Of a stretch of DNA of 64,000 nt, positions 1-8,801 are shown in pieces. The stretch lies in assembly GCF_001636055.1 (NCBI RefSeq), contig NZ_CP011789.1, forward strand, positions 2,294,001-2,358,000. The letters run 5' to 3'. The stretch comes from Pseudomonas putida (GTDB lineage Bacteria > Pseudomonadota > Gammaproteobacteria > Pseudomonadales > Pseudomonadaceae). The position numbers were made by a program, and so were the translations under genes. Each line of letters starts with the position of its first letter. Within the stretch, counting starts at the first letter, position 1. The notes under the pieces are model-generated. The model saw nothing but the letters and a program-made list of their open reading frames with translations. It was not told the DNA's origin and did not search any database.

Positions 1-943
1 ATCCCGGTAAGTGTGGCCAGCTGTCACTCACCAGAAACACTCGCTCCGCCTCTTGCCAGGCGCCTTCACCATCCTCCTCCAACCTCACCAGCAATTGTGC
101 CGCGGCTCCTTCCTCCAGGCGCCACAGCCAGGCTGCAAAACCCGCCGCCCCCCAGCGATCCCCAGCCTCGACCCGTGCAGGTGCCAGCCAGGCATGGCGT
201 TGCAGCGGTTGCCAGAGTGCCGTTGGGTGAGCGCTGGCATATTGCGCCCACTCGCGTCGATGCAGCCAGCGCCCGCGCAGGTGCGCAGGGTTTGCCCCGA
301 AGGGTGAGGCGAGTTGCCCTGGCCATGGATGGAAAAGATAGCCACCCAGCCACAGGTGCGACTGCACATCGCCCACCTGCAGTTGATTCAGGACTTCCCG
401 GCTTTCGGCCCGAGCCGAGATCGGCAACTGATGTGCGACCAGGTGCGCCAGCTTGCTGCCCAGGCGGTCGTGACAGCCTGGCCCCAGCCACTGCGCCGGG
501 TCGTGGGCATCAGCCTGATCCGGCCCGAGGTAAAGCTTGATCGCCAGTTCCAGGTGGTGGTCACCCGTGCGATCGCGCAGCAGGACATCCAGCTCACCCA
601 AGGTTTGCCCGCCTTGGCGGATCGCCAGGTTGGCGGCCAGCAGCTCGACACCGGGTGCCTGTTGCAGGGCGAACTGCCAGAGGCTTTCGTAGTACAGCCC
701 CAACCGCCGGCTGGTGAGGCGCGCCAGCCACGTCTGCAAGGGCTGCGCATCATGGTCCAGAGCCAGCAGCCAGTCGTGTAACCGCCCCGGATCGTCCGCC
801 CAGCCGCTGGCCGCCAGCGGATGGCGTTGCGGGCAGGGCGGTTCGCTCAGCAGCGGCGGCGACAGCAGCGTCCACGCCAGATCACGCACGGCAGGGTGGC
901 GGAGCTGGCGGGGCAGGGCGTGGAGGTCGGTGAAGGGTGTCAT
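1..943 (-). CDS. DUF1853 family protein (3' end cut by window)
   Basis: Reading the minus strand from the ATG at 943 gives an open frame of 314 codons to the window edge, with no stop. The protein starts MTPFTDLHALPRQLRHPAVRD and contains the stretch GQTLGELDVLLRD and a Trp-rich middle and C-terminal part, as in DUF1853 proteins. That family is cytoplasmic, about 310-325 residues long and of unknown function. Only a few C-terminal residues should be missing. It is divergent from nadK, with 88 nt between the two starts, a pairing I recall in other pseudomonads. The family call rests on recognition of sequence and context. The reading frame itself is well supported by length and codon usage. 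Confidence 0.82.
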   Translation of the reverse strand, partial: MTPFTDLHALPRQLRHPAVRDLAWTLLSPPLLSEPPCPQRHPLAASGWADDPGRLHDWLLALDHDAQPLQTWLARLTSRRLGLYYESLWQFALQQAPGVELLAANLAIRQGGQTLGELDVLLRDRTGDHHLELAIKLYLGPDQADAHDPAQWLGPGCHDRLGSKLAHLVAHQLPISARAESREVLNQLQVGDVQSHLWLGGYLFHPWPGQLASPFGANPAHLRGRWLHRREWAQYASAHPTALWQPLQRHAWLAPARVEAGDRWGAAGFAAWLWRLEEGAAAQLLVRLEEDGEGAWQEAERVFLVSDSWPHLPG

Positions 944-1031
944 CCTGCGAGCATAGCCGGTTTGCCGCTGGCCGGTCGTTTCGCCCATAATCCAGGCATT
1001 GTCACCCGCCGCAGAGCCTTGCAGGAGCCCC

Positions 1032-1922
1032 ATGGAGCAATTTCGCAATATCGGTATCATCGGACGCCTCGGCAGCTCGCAGGTGCTCGACACCATTCGC
1101 CGACTGAAGAAGTTCCTGCTCGAGCGCCACCTGCACGTGATCCTCGAGGACACTATCGCCGAAGTGCTGCCGGGCCACGGCCTGCAGACCTCCACGCGCA
1201 AGCTGCTGGGCGAGGTCTGTGACCTGGTCATCGTCGTCGGTGGCGACGGCAGTTTGTTGGGCGCCGCTCGAGCGCTGGCCCGGCATAACATCCCGGTGCT
1301 GGGCATCAACCGCGGCAACCTCGGCTTTCTCACCGACATTCGCCCCGACGAGCTGGAAACCAAGGTCGCCGAGGTGCTCGACGGCCACTACCTGGTCGAG
1401 AACCGCTTCCTGCTGCAGGCCGAGGTTCGCCGCCACAACGAGGCCATTGGCCAGGGCGACGCGCTCAACGATGTGGTGCTGCACCCGGGCAAGTCGACGC
1501 GGATGATCGAGTTCGAGATCTACATCGACGGCCAGTTCGTCTGCAGCCAGAAGGCCGACGGCCTGATCGTCGCCACGCCCACGGGCTCCACCGCCTATGC
1601 GCTGTCTGCCGGCGGCCCGATCATGCACCCCAAGCTCGATGCCATCGTCATCGTGCCGATGTACCCGCACACCCTGTCTGGCCGGCCGATCGTGGTCGAT
1701 GGCAACAGCGAGCTGAAGATCGTCGTCGCCAAGGACCTGCAGATCTACCCACAGGTCTCCTGCGATGGGCAGAACCACTTCACCTGCGCTCCAGGCGACA
1801 CCATCACGGTGAGCAAGAAGCCGCAGAAGCTGCGCCTGATCCATCCACTGGATCATAACTACTACGAAGTCTGCCGCACCAAGCTTGGCTGGGGCAGTCG
1901 CCTGGGGGGCAGGGACGACTGA
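1032..1922 (+). CDS. nadK: NAD kinase
   Basis: ATP-dependent (or polyphosphate-dependent) phosphorylation of NAD to NADP in the cytoplasm. The 296-residue length is normal for the family. The catalytic GGDGS motif lies at residues 70-74, followed by the NRGNLGFLTD segment, a central ND pair (ALNDVVLH) and the glycine-rich DGLIVATPTGSTAYALSAGG loop. I chose the ATG at 1032 because CAGGAG lies 5-10 nt upstream and the homologous N-terminus MEQFRNIGIIGR starts there; an in-frame start at 999 would add eleven unlikely residues. The stop overlaps the next ATG by one base, so the downstream metallophosphoesterase is probably translationally coupled. Confidence 0.97.
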   Translation: MEQFRNIGIIGRLGSSQVLDTIRRLKKFLLERHLHVILEDTIAEVLPGHGLQTSTRKLLGEVCDLVIVVGGDGSLLGAARALARHNIPVLGINRGNLGFLTDIRPDELETKVAEVLDGHYLVENRFLLQAEVRRHNEAIGQGDALNDVVLHPGKSTRMIEFEIYIDGQFVCSQKADGLIVATPTGSTAYALSAGGPIMHPKLDAIVIVPMYPHTLSGRPIVVDGNSELKIVVAKDLQIYPQVSCDGQNHFTCAPGDTITVSKKPQKLRLIHPLDHNYYEVCRTKLGWGSRLGGRDD

Positions 1923-2893
1923 TGCTCGATCCGGCACGCAGTTTCGACATCATCGGCGACGTTCACGGTTGTGCGTTGACCCTCGAACGCCTGCTCGACA
2001 CCCTTGGCTACACGCGGACGGGCGGTGTCTGGCGCCATCCGCGGCGCCAGGCGCTGTTCCTCGGCGACATCGTCGACCGTGGCCCGCGCATCCGCGAGGC
2101 GCTGCATATCGTCCACGACATGGTCGAAGCCGGCCAGGCCCACTGCATCATGGGCAATCACGAGTACAACGCCCTGGGCTGGGTCACGCCGGCACTCCCC
2201 GGCAGCGGCAAGGCCTTCGTGCGTGAGCACACGCCGCGTCATGCCCGCCTGATCGACGAGACCCTCACCCAGTTCGCCCAGCATCCCGGCGACTGGCACG
2301 ATTTCATCCAGTGGTTCTACACCCTGCCGCTGTTCGTCGACGCCGGGCGTTTCCGTCTGGTGCATGCCTGCTGGGATCATCAACTGATCGCACAGTTGCG
2401 CGCCCAGTACCCGGACGGCCGTATCGACGAACACTTCGTGCAGGCCTCGGCGGTGTCGGGAAGCTTCGCCTCGACCGTGTGCAACCGCCTGCTGCGCGGC
2501 ACCGACATGCGCCTGCCGGACGGTCTCACGCTGACCGGCGGCGACGGTCTGACCCGCGCCTTCTTCCGCACCAAGTTCTGGGAAGAAGACCCACAAACCT
2601 ATGGCGACATCGTGTTCCAACCTGATGCGCTGCCCGAGGAAGTGGCCCGCGCGCCGCTCAGCCACAGCCAGAAGAACGCGCTGCTGCGTTATTCGGAGGA
2701 TGAGCCACTGCTGTTCGTCGGCCATTACTGGCGCAGCGGCCACCCCGCGCCGATTCGCGCCAACCTGGCCTGCCTGGACTACAGCGCGGTGCTCTACGGC
2801 AAGCTGGCCGCCTACCGACTGGACGACGAAACCCGCATCGACCCGCACAAGTTCGTCTGGGTCGATGTCGACCGACCGCAGGCCAGCCAATGA
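1922..2893 (+). CDS. calcineurin-like metallophosphoesterase
   Basis: Ser/Thr-phosphatase-type metallophosphoesterase of 323 residues. The dimetal signature is complete: GDVHG near residue 12, GDIVDRGP near residue 49, GNHEY near residue 79, and later histidines in VHACWDHQ and FVGHYW. These ligands bind two metal ions (often Mn or Fe) and hydrolyse phosphomonoesters or diesters, but the substrate cannot be read from the sequence. ApaH and PrpE-like enzymes share the fold. It starts inside the nadK stop codon and its own stop overlaps the rhomboid gene start, so it sits in a coupled nadK operon. Confidence 0.87.
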   Translation: MLDPARSFDIIGDVHGCALTLERLLDTLGYTRTGGVWRHPRRQALFLGDIVDRGPRIREALHIVHDMVEAGQAHCIMGNHEYNALGWVTPALPGSGKAFVREHTPRHARLIDETLTQFAQHPGDWHDFIQWFYTLPLFVDAGRFRLVHACWDHQLIAQLRAQYPDGRIDEHFVQASAVSGSFASTVCNRLLRGTDMRLPDGLTLTGGDGLTRAFFRTKFWEEDPQTYGDIVFQPDALPEEVARAPLSHSQKNALLRYSEDEPLLFVGHYWRSGHPAPIRANLACLDYSAVLYGKLAAYRLDDETRIDPHKFVWVDVDRPQASQ

Positions 2894-3768
2894 ACGTGGT
2901 CGAAGTGATGCGTCTGCCGCTGGGTGTCGACCTCAGTGGTTTCGTTGCCCTGTTGCGGCGCCTCGAGGTGCCGCACCGGGTGGTCGAGGAGGGCAGTGAG
3001 CAGGTGCTCTGGGTACCGCCCGCCATGGCCGCCCAGGTGCTTGACCTCTACCGGCGCTACCCTGACGGCAATGCCGACGTGGAGCCGGTCATGGACGCAG
3101 GCTTGCCGGCGAGCGAGCCGGCCCGGCCCCCGCTGAAGGAACAGTTGCGCGCCTGCAAGGTTACCGCGGGGATGCTGCTGCTGTGCATGGCCGTCGTTGG
3201 CTTGACCGGCCTGGGCGAAAACCTCTCGACCCTGAGCTGGTTCACCTTCCAGGACTACCAGGTACAGGGCGACTACCTCTATTTCGTGCCGCTGGCCCAG
3301 AGCCTGGGCGAGGGCCAGTGGTGGCGCCTGGTGTCGCCCATGCTGCTGCACTTCGGCGTTCTGCACCTGGCCATGAACGGGCTGTGGTACTGGGAGCTGG
3401 GGCGGCGCATCGAATTGCGCCAGGGGCCCTGGGCGTTGCTGGCGCTGACCCTGGTGTTCAGCCTGGTGTCGAACCTGGCCCAGCATTTCATCGGCGGCCC
3501 GAACCTGTTCGGTGGCTTGTCCGGAGTGCTCTATGGCTTGCTCGGTTACCTCTGGCTCTACCAGTGGCTGGCGCCCACCCCATTGTTCAGCCTGCCTCGC
3601 GGCGTGCTGGTGATGATGCTCATCTGGCTGGTGATCTGCCTCAGTGGTGTGGTCGGCCAGCTCGGCTTCGGCCAGATCGCCAATGCCGCACACGTCGGCG
3701 GGCTGCTCATCGGATGCCTGACAGGCCTCTTGGGTGGACTGCTGGCGCGGCGTAAACTGTCGGCTTGA
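2890..3768 (+). CDS. rhomboid family intramembrane serine protease
   Basis: GlpG-type rhomboid of 292 residues. An N-terminal cytoplasmic domain (about residues 1-85) is followed by roughly six membrane segments. The catalytic Ser211 sits in the GLSG motif and His268 in NAAHVGG. The conserved HFGVLHLAMN stretch (154-163) supplies the loop-1/TM2 His and Asn residues. It cleaves membrane proteins within the bilayer; the substrate is unknown. The start overlaps the previous stop (ATGA), which supports coupling with nadK and the phosphoesterase. Confidence 0.93.
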   Translation: MNVVEVMRLPLGVDLSGFVALLRRLEVPHRVVEEGSEQVLWVPPAMAAQVLDLYRRYPDGNADVEPVMDAGLPASEPARPPLKEQLRACKVTAGMLLLCMAVVGLTGLGENLSTLSWFTFQDYQVQGDYLYFVPLAQSLGEGQWWRLVSPMLLHFGVLHLAMNGLWYWELGRRIELRQGPWALLALTLVFSLVSNLAQHFIGGPNLFGGLSGVLYGLLGYLWLYQWLAPTPLFSLPRGVLVMMLIWLVICLSGVVGQLGFGQIANAAHVGGLLIGCLTGLLGGLLARRKLSA

Positions 3769-3782
3769 TTTAGGAGACGCTC

Positions 3783-4043
3783 ATGTCCACTTTCGCGCAA
3801 ATGATCGAAAACATCACCCCCGAGATCTACCAGAGCCTGAAGACGGCGGTGGAAATCGGCAAATGGTCCGATGGCCGCAAGCTCACCGCCGAGCAGAAGG
3901 AGCTGTCGCTGCAAGCGGTGATTGCCTGGGAAATCCAGAACCTGCCCGAGGAAGAGCGCACCGGCTACATGGGGCCGCAGGAATGCGCCTCCAAGTCCGC
4001 GCCGATCCCCAACATCCTGTTCAAGTCGGACTCGGTACATTGA
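3783..4043 (+). CDS. YeaC-like DUF1315 protein
   Basis: Small 86-residue acidic protein matching the YeaC/DUF1315 family in length and pattern (FAQMIENITPEIYQSLKTAV, then the LSLQAVIAWE and EERTGY elements). No enzyme motif or membrane segment is visible, and its function is unknown. A GGAGA sequence lies 6-11 nt before the ATG. Its stop codon overlaps the TTG start proposed for the DUF2797 gene. Confidence 0.88.
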   Translation: MSTFAQMIENITPEIYQSLKTAVEIGKWSDGRKLTAEQKELSLQAVIAWEIQNLPEEERTGYMGPQECASKSAPIPNILFKSDSVH

Positions 4044-4870
4044 TCGAACTCGCTCGTGGCTCCTTGAGCAAGATGGCGGTGCGTCTCGAAGCACCGGTCG
4101 TGCAGTACAGCTTTCGCCTCGGTGAGGAGCAGGTGCCGGTCAACCCGTTGATCGGCCAGTCGCTGCGTCTGGAATACCTCGGTGCGATCCACTGCACCCA
4201 TTGCGGCAAGCGCACCAAGACCAGTTTCAGCCAGGGCTACTGCTACCCCTGCATGACCAAGCTGGCCCAGTGCGATGTGTGCATCATGGCCCCTGAACGC
4301 TGCCACTACGACGCCGGCACCTGCCGCGAGCCGTCGTGGGGCGAGCAGTTCTGCATGACCGACCATGTGGTGTACCTGGCCAACTCGTCGGGCATCAAGG
4401 TGGGCATTACCCGTGCCACGCAACTGCCCACACGCTGGCTCGACCAGGGCGCCAGCCAGGCACTGCCGATCATGCGCGTGGCCACTCGCCAGCAGTCGGG
4501 CCTGGTCGAAGACCTGCTGCGCAGCCAGGTACCGGACCGCACCAACTGGCGCACCCTGCTCAAGGGCGATGCCGAGGTACTGGACCTGGTCGCGGTGCGC
4601 GAACAGATCTTCGATGCCTGCGCCGAAGGCCTGCGCGAGCTGCAAGGCCGCTTCGGCCTGCAGGCGATCCAACCGTTGCCCGACGCCGAAGTGGTCGAGA
4701 TGCGCTACCCGGTCCAGGCCTACCCGAAGAAGATCGTCAGCTTCAACCTGGACAAGGACCCGGTGGTGGAAGGCACGCTGCTGGGCATCAAGGGCCAGTA
4801 CCTGATCTTCGACACCGGCGTGATCAATATTCGCAAGTACACGGCCTACCAGCTGGCCGTGCTCCAGTAA
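4040..4870 (+). CDS. DUF2797 family protein with cysteine clusters
   Basis: Protein of about 276 residues of the DUF2797 family, function unknown. It has several Cys pairs suggesting a zinc site (CTHC, CYPC, CDVC) followed by a GIY-YIG-like region (VYLANSSGIKVGIT) that is typical of this family. The frame is open far upstream, but the residues before 4040 are not protein-like. I place the start at the TTG at 4040, which overlaps the yeaC stop as TTGA; ATG 4073 is the alternative. It is followed 13 nt later by pepN. Resemblance to nuclease or RNA-binding folds is inference only. Confidence 0.82.
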   Translation: MIELARGSLSKMAVRLEAPVVQYSFRLGEEQVPVNPLIGQSLRLEYLGAIHCTHCGKRTKTSFSQGYCYPCMTKLAQCDVCIMAPERCHYDAGTCREPSWGEQFCMTDHVVYLANSSGIKVGITRATQLPTRWLDQGASQALPIMRVATRQQSGLVEDLLRSQVPDRTNWRTLLKGDAEVLDLVAVREQIFDACAEGLRELQGRFGLQAIQPLPDAEVVEMRYPVQAYPKKIVSFNLDKDPVVEGTLLGIKGQYLIFDTGVINIRKYTAYQLAVLQ

Positions 4871-4883
4871 AAGGATCGTCACC

Positions 4884-7544
4884 ATGCGTACCGAACAACC
4901 GCAAGTGATCTACCTCAAGGACTATCAGGCGCCCGAGTACCTGATCGACGAGACGCACCTGACCTTCGAGCTGTTCGAGGACCACACGCTGGTCCATGCG
5001 CAACTGGTCATGCGCCGCAACCCCGAGCGCGGCGCCGGCCTGCCGCCGCTGGTGCTCGATGGCCAGCAGCTGGAGCTGCAGCGCGCCGCGCTGGATGACC
5101 AGGAGCTGCAGGCCGGTGACTACCAGCTCGATGACAGCAGCCTGACCCTCCACCCCAAATCTGAGCGCTTCACCCTCGACACCAGCGTGAAGATCCACCC
5201 GGAAAGCAACACCGCGCTGGAAGGCCTGTACAAGTCCGGCAAGATGTTCTGCACCCAGTGCGAAGCCGAAGGTTTCCGCAAGATCACCTACTACCTCGAC
5301 CGCCCGGATGTGATGAGCACCTTCACCACCACGGTGATCGCCGAGCAGCACCGCTACCCGGTGCTGCTGTCCAATGGCAACCCGGTCGGCAGCGGCCCGG
5401 CAGAAGACGGCCGTCACTGGGCAACCTGGGAAGATCCGTTCAAGAAGCCGGCCTACCTCTTTGCGCTGGTCGCGGGCGATCTCTGGTGCGTCGAGGACAG
5501 CTTCACCCGCCAGTCGGGTCGCGACGTGACCCTGCGCATCTACGTCGAACCCGAGAACATCGACAAGTGCGACCACGCGATGGTCAGCCTGAAGAAGTCC
5601 ATGCGCTGGGACGAAGAAGTCTACGGCCGTGAATACGACCTGGACATCTTCATGATCGTCGCGGTCAACGACTTCAACATGGGCGCCATGGAAAACAAGG
5701 GCCTGAACATCTTCAACTCCAGTTGCGTGCTGGCCCGCGCCGAAACCGCCACCGATGCCGCCCACCAGCGCGTCGAAGGGGTGGTCGCCCACGAATACTT
5801 CCACAACTGGTCGGGCAACCGCGTGACCTGCCGCGACTGGTTCCAACTGTCGCTCAAGGAAGGCTTCACGGTGTTCCGCGATGCCGAGTTCAGCGCCGAC
5901 ATGAACTCGCGCACGGTCAAGCGCATCGAGGACGTCGCCTACCTGCGCACCCACCAGTTCGCCGAAGATGCCGGCCCCATGGCCCATCCGGTGCGTCCGG
6001 ACAGCTTCATCGAGATTTCCAACTTCTACACCCTGACCGTGTACGAGAAGGGCGCCGAAGTGGTAGGCATGGTCCGTACCCTGCTGGGCGCCGAGGGCTT
6101 CCGCAAGGGCAGCGACCTGTACTTCGAACGTCATGATGGCCAGGCGGTGACCACCGACGACTTCATCAAGGCCATGGAAGACGCCAACGGCGTCGACCTG
6201 ACCCAGTTCAAGCGCTGGTACAGCCAAGCTGGCACGCCGCGTCTTGAGGTCAACGAAACCTACGATGCCGCGGCGCAGACCTACAGCCTGACCTTCCGTC
6301 AGAGCTGCCCGCAGACGCCGGACAAGCTCGACAAGCTGCCATTCGTGATTCCGGTGGCGTTGGGGCTGCTCGATGCTCAGGGCAATGACCTGCCGCTGCA
6401 ATTGGCCGGTGAAACAGCTGCTGACGTCGCTACCCAGCGCGTGCTGTCGGTGACCGAGGCCGAGCAGACCTTCACCTTCCAGGGCATCGTCGCCAAGCCG
6501 CTTCCGTCGTTGCTGCGTGGCTTCAGTGCGCCGGTCAAGCTGAGCTTCCCCTACGACCGCGACCAGCTGATGTTCCTCATGCAGCACGACAGCGACGGCT
6601 TCAACCGCTGGGAAGCGGGCCAGCAGCTGGCCGTGCAGGTGCTGCAGGAGCTGATCGGCCAGCATCAGCGCGGCGAAGCGCTGAAACTCGACCCACGGCT
6701 GATCACCGCCTTGGGTACGGTGCTGGGCAACGAGTCGCTGGACCCGGCCATGGTCGCCGAGATGCTGTCGCTGCCCGGCGAGGCCTACCTCACCGAAATC
6801 AGCCAGGTGGCTGACGTCGACGCGATTCACGCGGCCCGCGAGTTCGCCCGCAAGCAGATCGCCGAGCAGTTGTTCGATGCGCTGTGGGCGCGCTACCAGG
6901 CCAACCGCCAGGTGTCGCGCAGCACTGCTTATGTAGCCGCAGCCGAGCACTTCGCCCGCCGCAGCCTGCAGAACATCGCGCTGTCGTACCTGATGCTAAC
7001 CGGCAAGTCGCAGGTGCTGGAAGCGACCCTCGAGCAGTTCGAGCACGCCGACAACATGACCGAGCGCCTGACCGCGCTGGCAGTGCTGGTCAACTCGCCG
7101 TTCGAAGCCGAGCGCGCCAAGGCGCTGGAGGCCTTCGCCGAGCACTTCAAGGACAACCCCCTGGTCATGGACCAGTGGTTCAGCGTGCAGGCGGCAAGCA
7201 GCCTTCCGGGCGGGCTGGCGCGGGTCAAGGCGTTGATGCAGCACCCGGCCTTCACCCTGAAGAACCCGAACAAGGTGCGCGCGCTGGTTGGCGCCTTTGC
7301 CGGGCAGAACCTGGTCAACTTCCACGCCGGCGACGGTTCGGGTTATCGCTTCCTGGCGGACCTGGTGATCGAGCTCAACGCGCTCAATCCGCAGATCGCT
7401 TCGCGCCAACTGGCGCCGCTGACCCGCTGGCGCAAGTACGATGCCGCGCGTCAGGCGCTGATGAAGGGCGAGCTGGAGCGGATTCTCGCTTCCGGGGCAT
7501 TGTCCAGTGATGTGTATGAGGTGGTGAGCAAGAGCCTGGCTTGA
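4884..7544 (+). CDS. pepN: aminopeptidase N (M1 family)
   Basis: Zinc metallo-aminopeptidase of 886 residues that removes N-terminal residues from cytoplasmic peptides. The exopeptidase motif GAMEN is at residues 267-271. The zinc site HEYFH is at 303-307, with the third ligand Glu326 exactly in the HExxH-18x-E arrangement. The C-terminal half is the helical domain of the E. coli-type PepN family, whose members run about 870-890 residues. The gene follows DUF2797 by 13 nt and ends before a REP hairpin. Confidence 0.98.
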   Translation: MRTEQPQVIYLKDYQAPEYLIDETHLTFELFEDHTLVHAQLVMRRNPERGAGLPPLVLDGQQLELQRAALDDQELQAGDYQLDDSSLTLHPKSERFTLDTSVKIHPESNTALEGLYKSGKMFCTQCEAEGFRKITYYLDRPDVMSTFTTTVIAEQHRYPVLLSNGNPVGSGPAEDGRHWATWEDPFKKPAYLFALVAGDLWCVEDSFTRQSGRDVTLRIYVEPENIDKCDHAMVSLKKSMRWDEEVYGREYDLDIFMIVAVNDFNMGAMENKGLNIFNSSCVLARAETATDAAHQRVEGVVAHEYFHNWSGNRVTCRDWFQLSLKEGFTVFRDAEFSADMNSRTVKRIEDVAYLRTHQFAEDAGPMAHPVRPDSFIEISNFYTLTVYEKGAEVVGMVRTLLGAEGFRKGSDLYFERHDGQAVTTDDFIKAMEDANGVDLTQFKRWYSQAGTPRLEVNETYDAAAQTYSLTFRQSCPQTPDKLDKLPFVIPVALGLLDAQGNDLPLQLAGETAADVATQRVLSVTEAEQTFTFQGIVAKPLPSLLRGFSAPVKLSFPYDRDQLMFLMQHDSDGFNRWEAGQQLAVQVLQELIGQHQRGEALKLDPRLITALGTVLGNESLDPAMVAEMLSLPGEAYLTEISQVADVDAIHAAREFARKQIAEQLFDALWARYQANRQVSRSTAYVAAAEHFARRSLQNIALSYLMLTGKSQVLEATLEQFEHADNMTERLTALAVLVNSPFEAERAKALEAFAEHFKDNPLVMDQWFSVQAASSLPGGLARVKALMQHPAFTLKNPNKVRALVGAFAGQNLVNFHAGDGSGYRFLADLVIELNALNPQIASRQLAPLTRWRKYDAARQALMKGELERILASGALSSDVYEVVSKSLA

Positions 7545-7570
7545 TTTACTTTTAAACCGGGCTGGCCTAT

Positions 7571-7620
7571 TCGCGGGCAAGCCCGCTCCCACGAGGATCA
7601 GGGAGCGGGCTTGCCCGCGA
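7571..7620. repeat. paired REP palindrome
   Basis: Two 20-nt arms (7571-7590 and 7601-7620) form a perfect inverted pair around a 10-nt loop, with the AGCGGGCTTGCCCGCGA core seen seven more times in this window. It lies just after pepN and probably also stabilises or ends that transcript. The rest of 7545-7778 holds no gene; it must contain the promoter for the downstream pair. Confidence 0.9.
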
Positions 7621-7778
7621 TGCTTTTTGGCGGTTAACAAAACATAACGTCCCGCCCGTTGTGTTCGCGCGATTTTCCCCGATAGGATGGCCCAAAGCTA
7701 TTGCAGGGCTCTGGATCAAGGGTTTTCGCAGTACCTGCAAGGCATTGACCCACTACAAGAACACAACAGGGGGCGGTC

Positions 7779-8801
7779 ATGAGGGAATGGCTGAAGGCGG
7801 ATGCCAGGCGCGGAGCCTTGGCGTTGACGGCCAGCGCGTTACTGGCGCTGGGCACATGGGCAGGTACCGCACAGGCCGCGGCCGTGGCCGAATATTCGGT
7901 GGAATCGGCCAAGGCCAGCCAGAGCCTGCTGATCGACGCCGTGCACGCCGGCAAGCGCCTGGTGGTGGTCGGCGATCGCGGCCATATCCTGTTCTCCGAC
8001 GACCAGGGCAAGACCTGGACTCAGGCTCGGGTGCCAACCCGTCAACTGCTCACCGCCGTGTTCTTCCTCGACGACAAGCGTGGTTGGGCAGTCGGCCATG
8101 ACGCGCAGATTCTCGCCAGCAACGACGGCGGGGCAACCTGGAGCAAGCAGTTCGAAGACCTCTCCCGTGAAGCCCCGCTGCTCGACGTGCGTTTCGTCGA
8201 TGCCCAGCACGGCTTCGCCGTCGGCGCCTATGGTGCGCTGCTGGAAACCACCGACGGTGGGCAGAACTGGCAGGACGTCGCCGAGCGTCTCGACAACCCC
8301 GACCAGTTGCACCTCAATGGCATCACCCAGGTGAAGGATGCCGGCCTGTTCATCGTGGGCGAGCAGGGCAGCATGTTCCGCTCCAGCGACGACGGCCAGA
8401 CCTGGTCGCACGTCGAAAGCCCCTACGAGGGTTCGCTGTTCGGCGTGACCGGCACTGGGCAAGCGCACACGCTGCTGGCTTACGGGCTGCGCGGCAACCT
8501 GTTCCGCTCCACCGACTTTGGCGACACCTGGCAAGCCATCCCGCTGGAGGCGGGACGGGGGGCGCTCGAATTCGGCCTGGCAAACGCTACGCTTCTCGAT
8601 GATGGCAGCCTCGTCGTGGTCGGCAACGGTGGGAGCGTGCTACGCAGCCGCGACGACGGTGAGACGTTCACGGTCTACAACCGCGCCGATCGCATCGCGC
8701 TGTCCGGTGTCAGCGGTCTGGCCGATGGCGGCCTGCTGCTGGTGGGGCAGGGTGGCGTACACCTGGCCACCGCCGAAGGCGCCGAGGAGGCTCGGCCATG
8801 A
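7779..8801 (+). CDS. YCF48-like secreted beta-propeller protein
   Basis: Protein of 340 residues with a signal peptide ending near AQAAA (residues 31-35), followed by repeated BNR/Asp-box-like units (SDDQGKTW, SNDGGATW, TTDGGQNW, SSDDGQTW, STDFGDTW, SRDDGETF). This is the pattern of YCF48/photosystem II stability-type propellers, which bind or assemble partner proteins and have no known catalytic residues. It overlaps the MMPL transporter start by 4 nt. I infer that it is a periplasmic partner of that exporter. The substrate is unknown. A purine-rich CAGGGGGCGG lies just before the ATG. Confidence 0.85.
   Translation: MREWLKADARRGALALTASALLALGTWAGTAQAAAVAEYSVESAKASQSLLIDAVHAGKRLVVVGDRGHILFSDDQGKTWTQARVPTRQLLTAVFFLDDKRGWAVGHDAQILASNDGGATWSKQFEDLSREAPLLDVRFVDAQHGFAVGAYGALLETTDGGQNWQDVAERLDNPDQLHLNGITQVKDAGLFIVGEQGSMFRSSDDGQTWSHVESPYEGSLFGVTGTGQAHTLLAYGLRGNLFRSTDFGDTWQAIPLEAGRGALEFGLANATLLDDGSLVVVGNGGSVLRSRDDGETFTVYNRADRIALSGVSGLADGGLLLVGQGGVHLATAEGAEEARP

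Noticed and set aside
3734..4039. N-terminal extension of the DUF2797 frame
   Set aside because: It overlaps the YeaC gene in another frame and reads as low-quality Arg/His/Pro-rich sequence.
4824..6950. Minus-strand frame of 708 codons opposite pepN
   Set aside because: Antisense shadow; pepN has the GAMEN and HExxH motifs in the forward frame.
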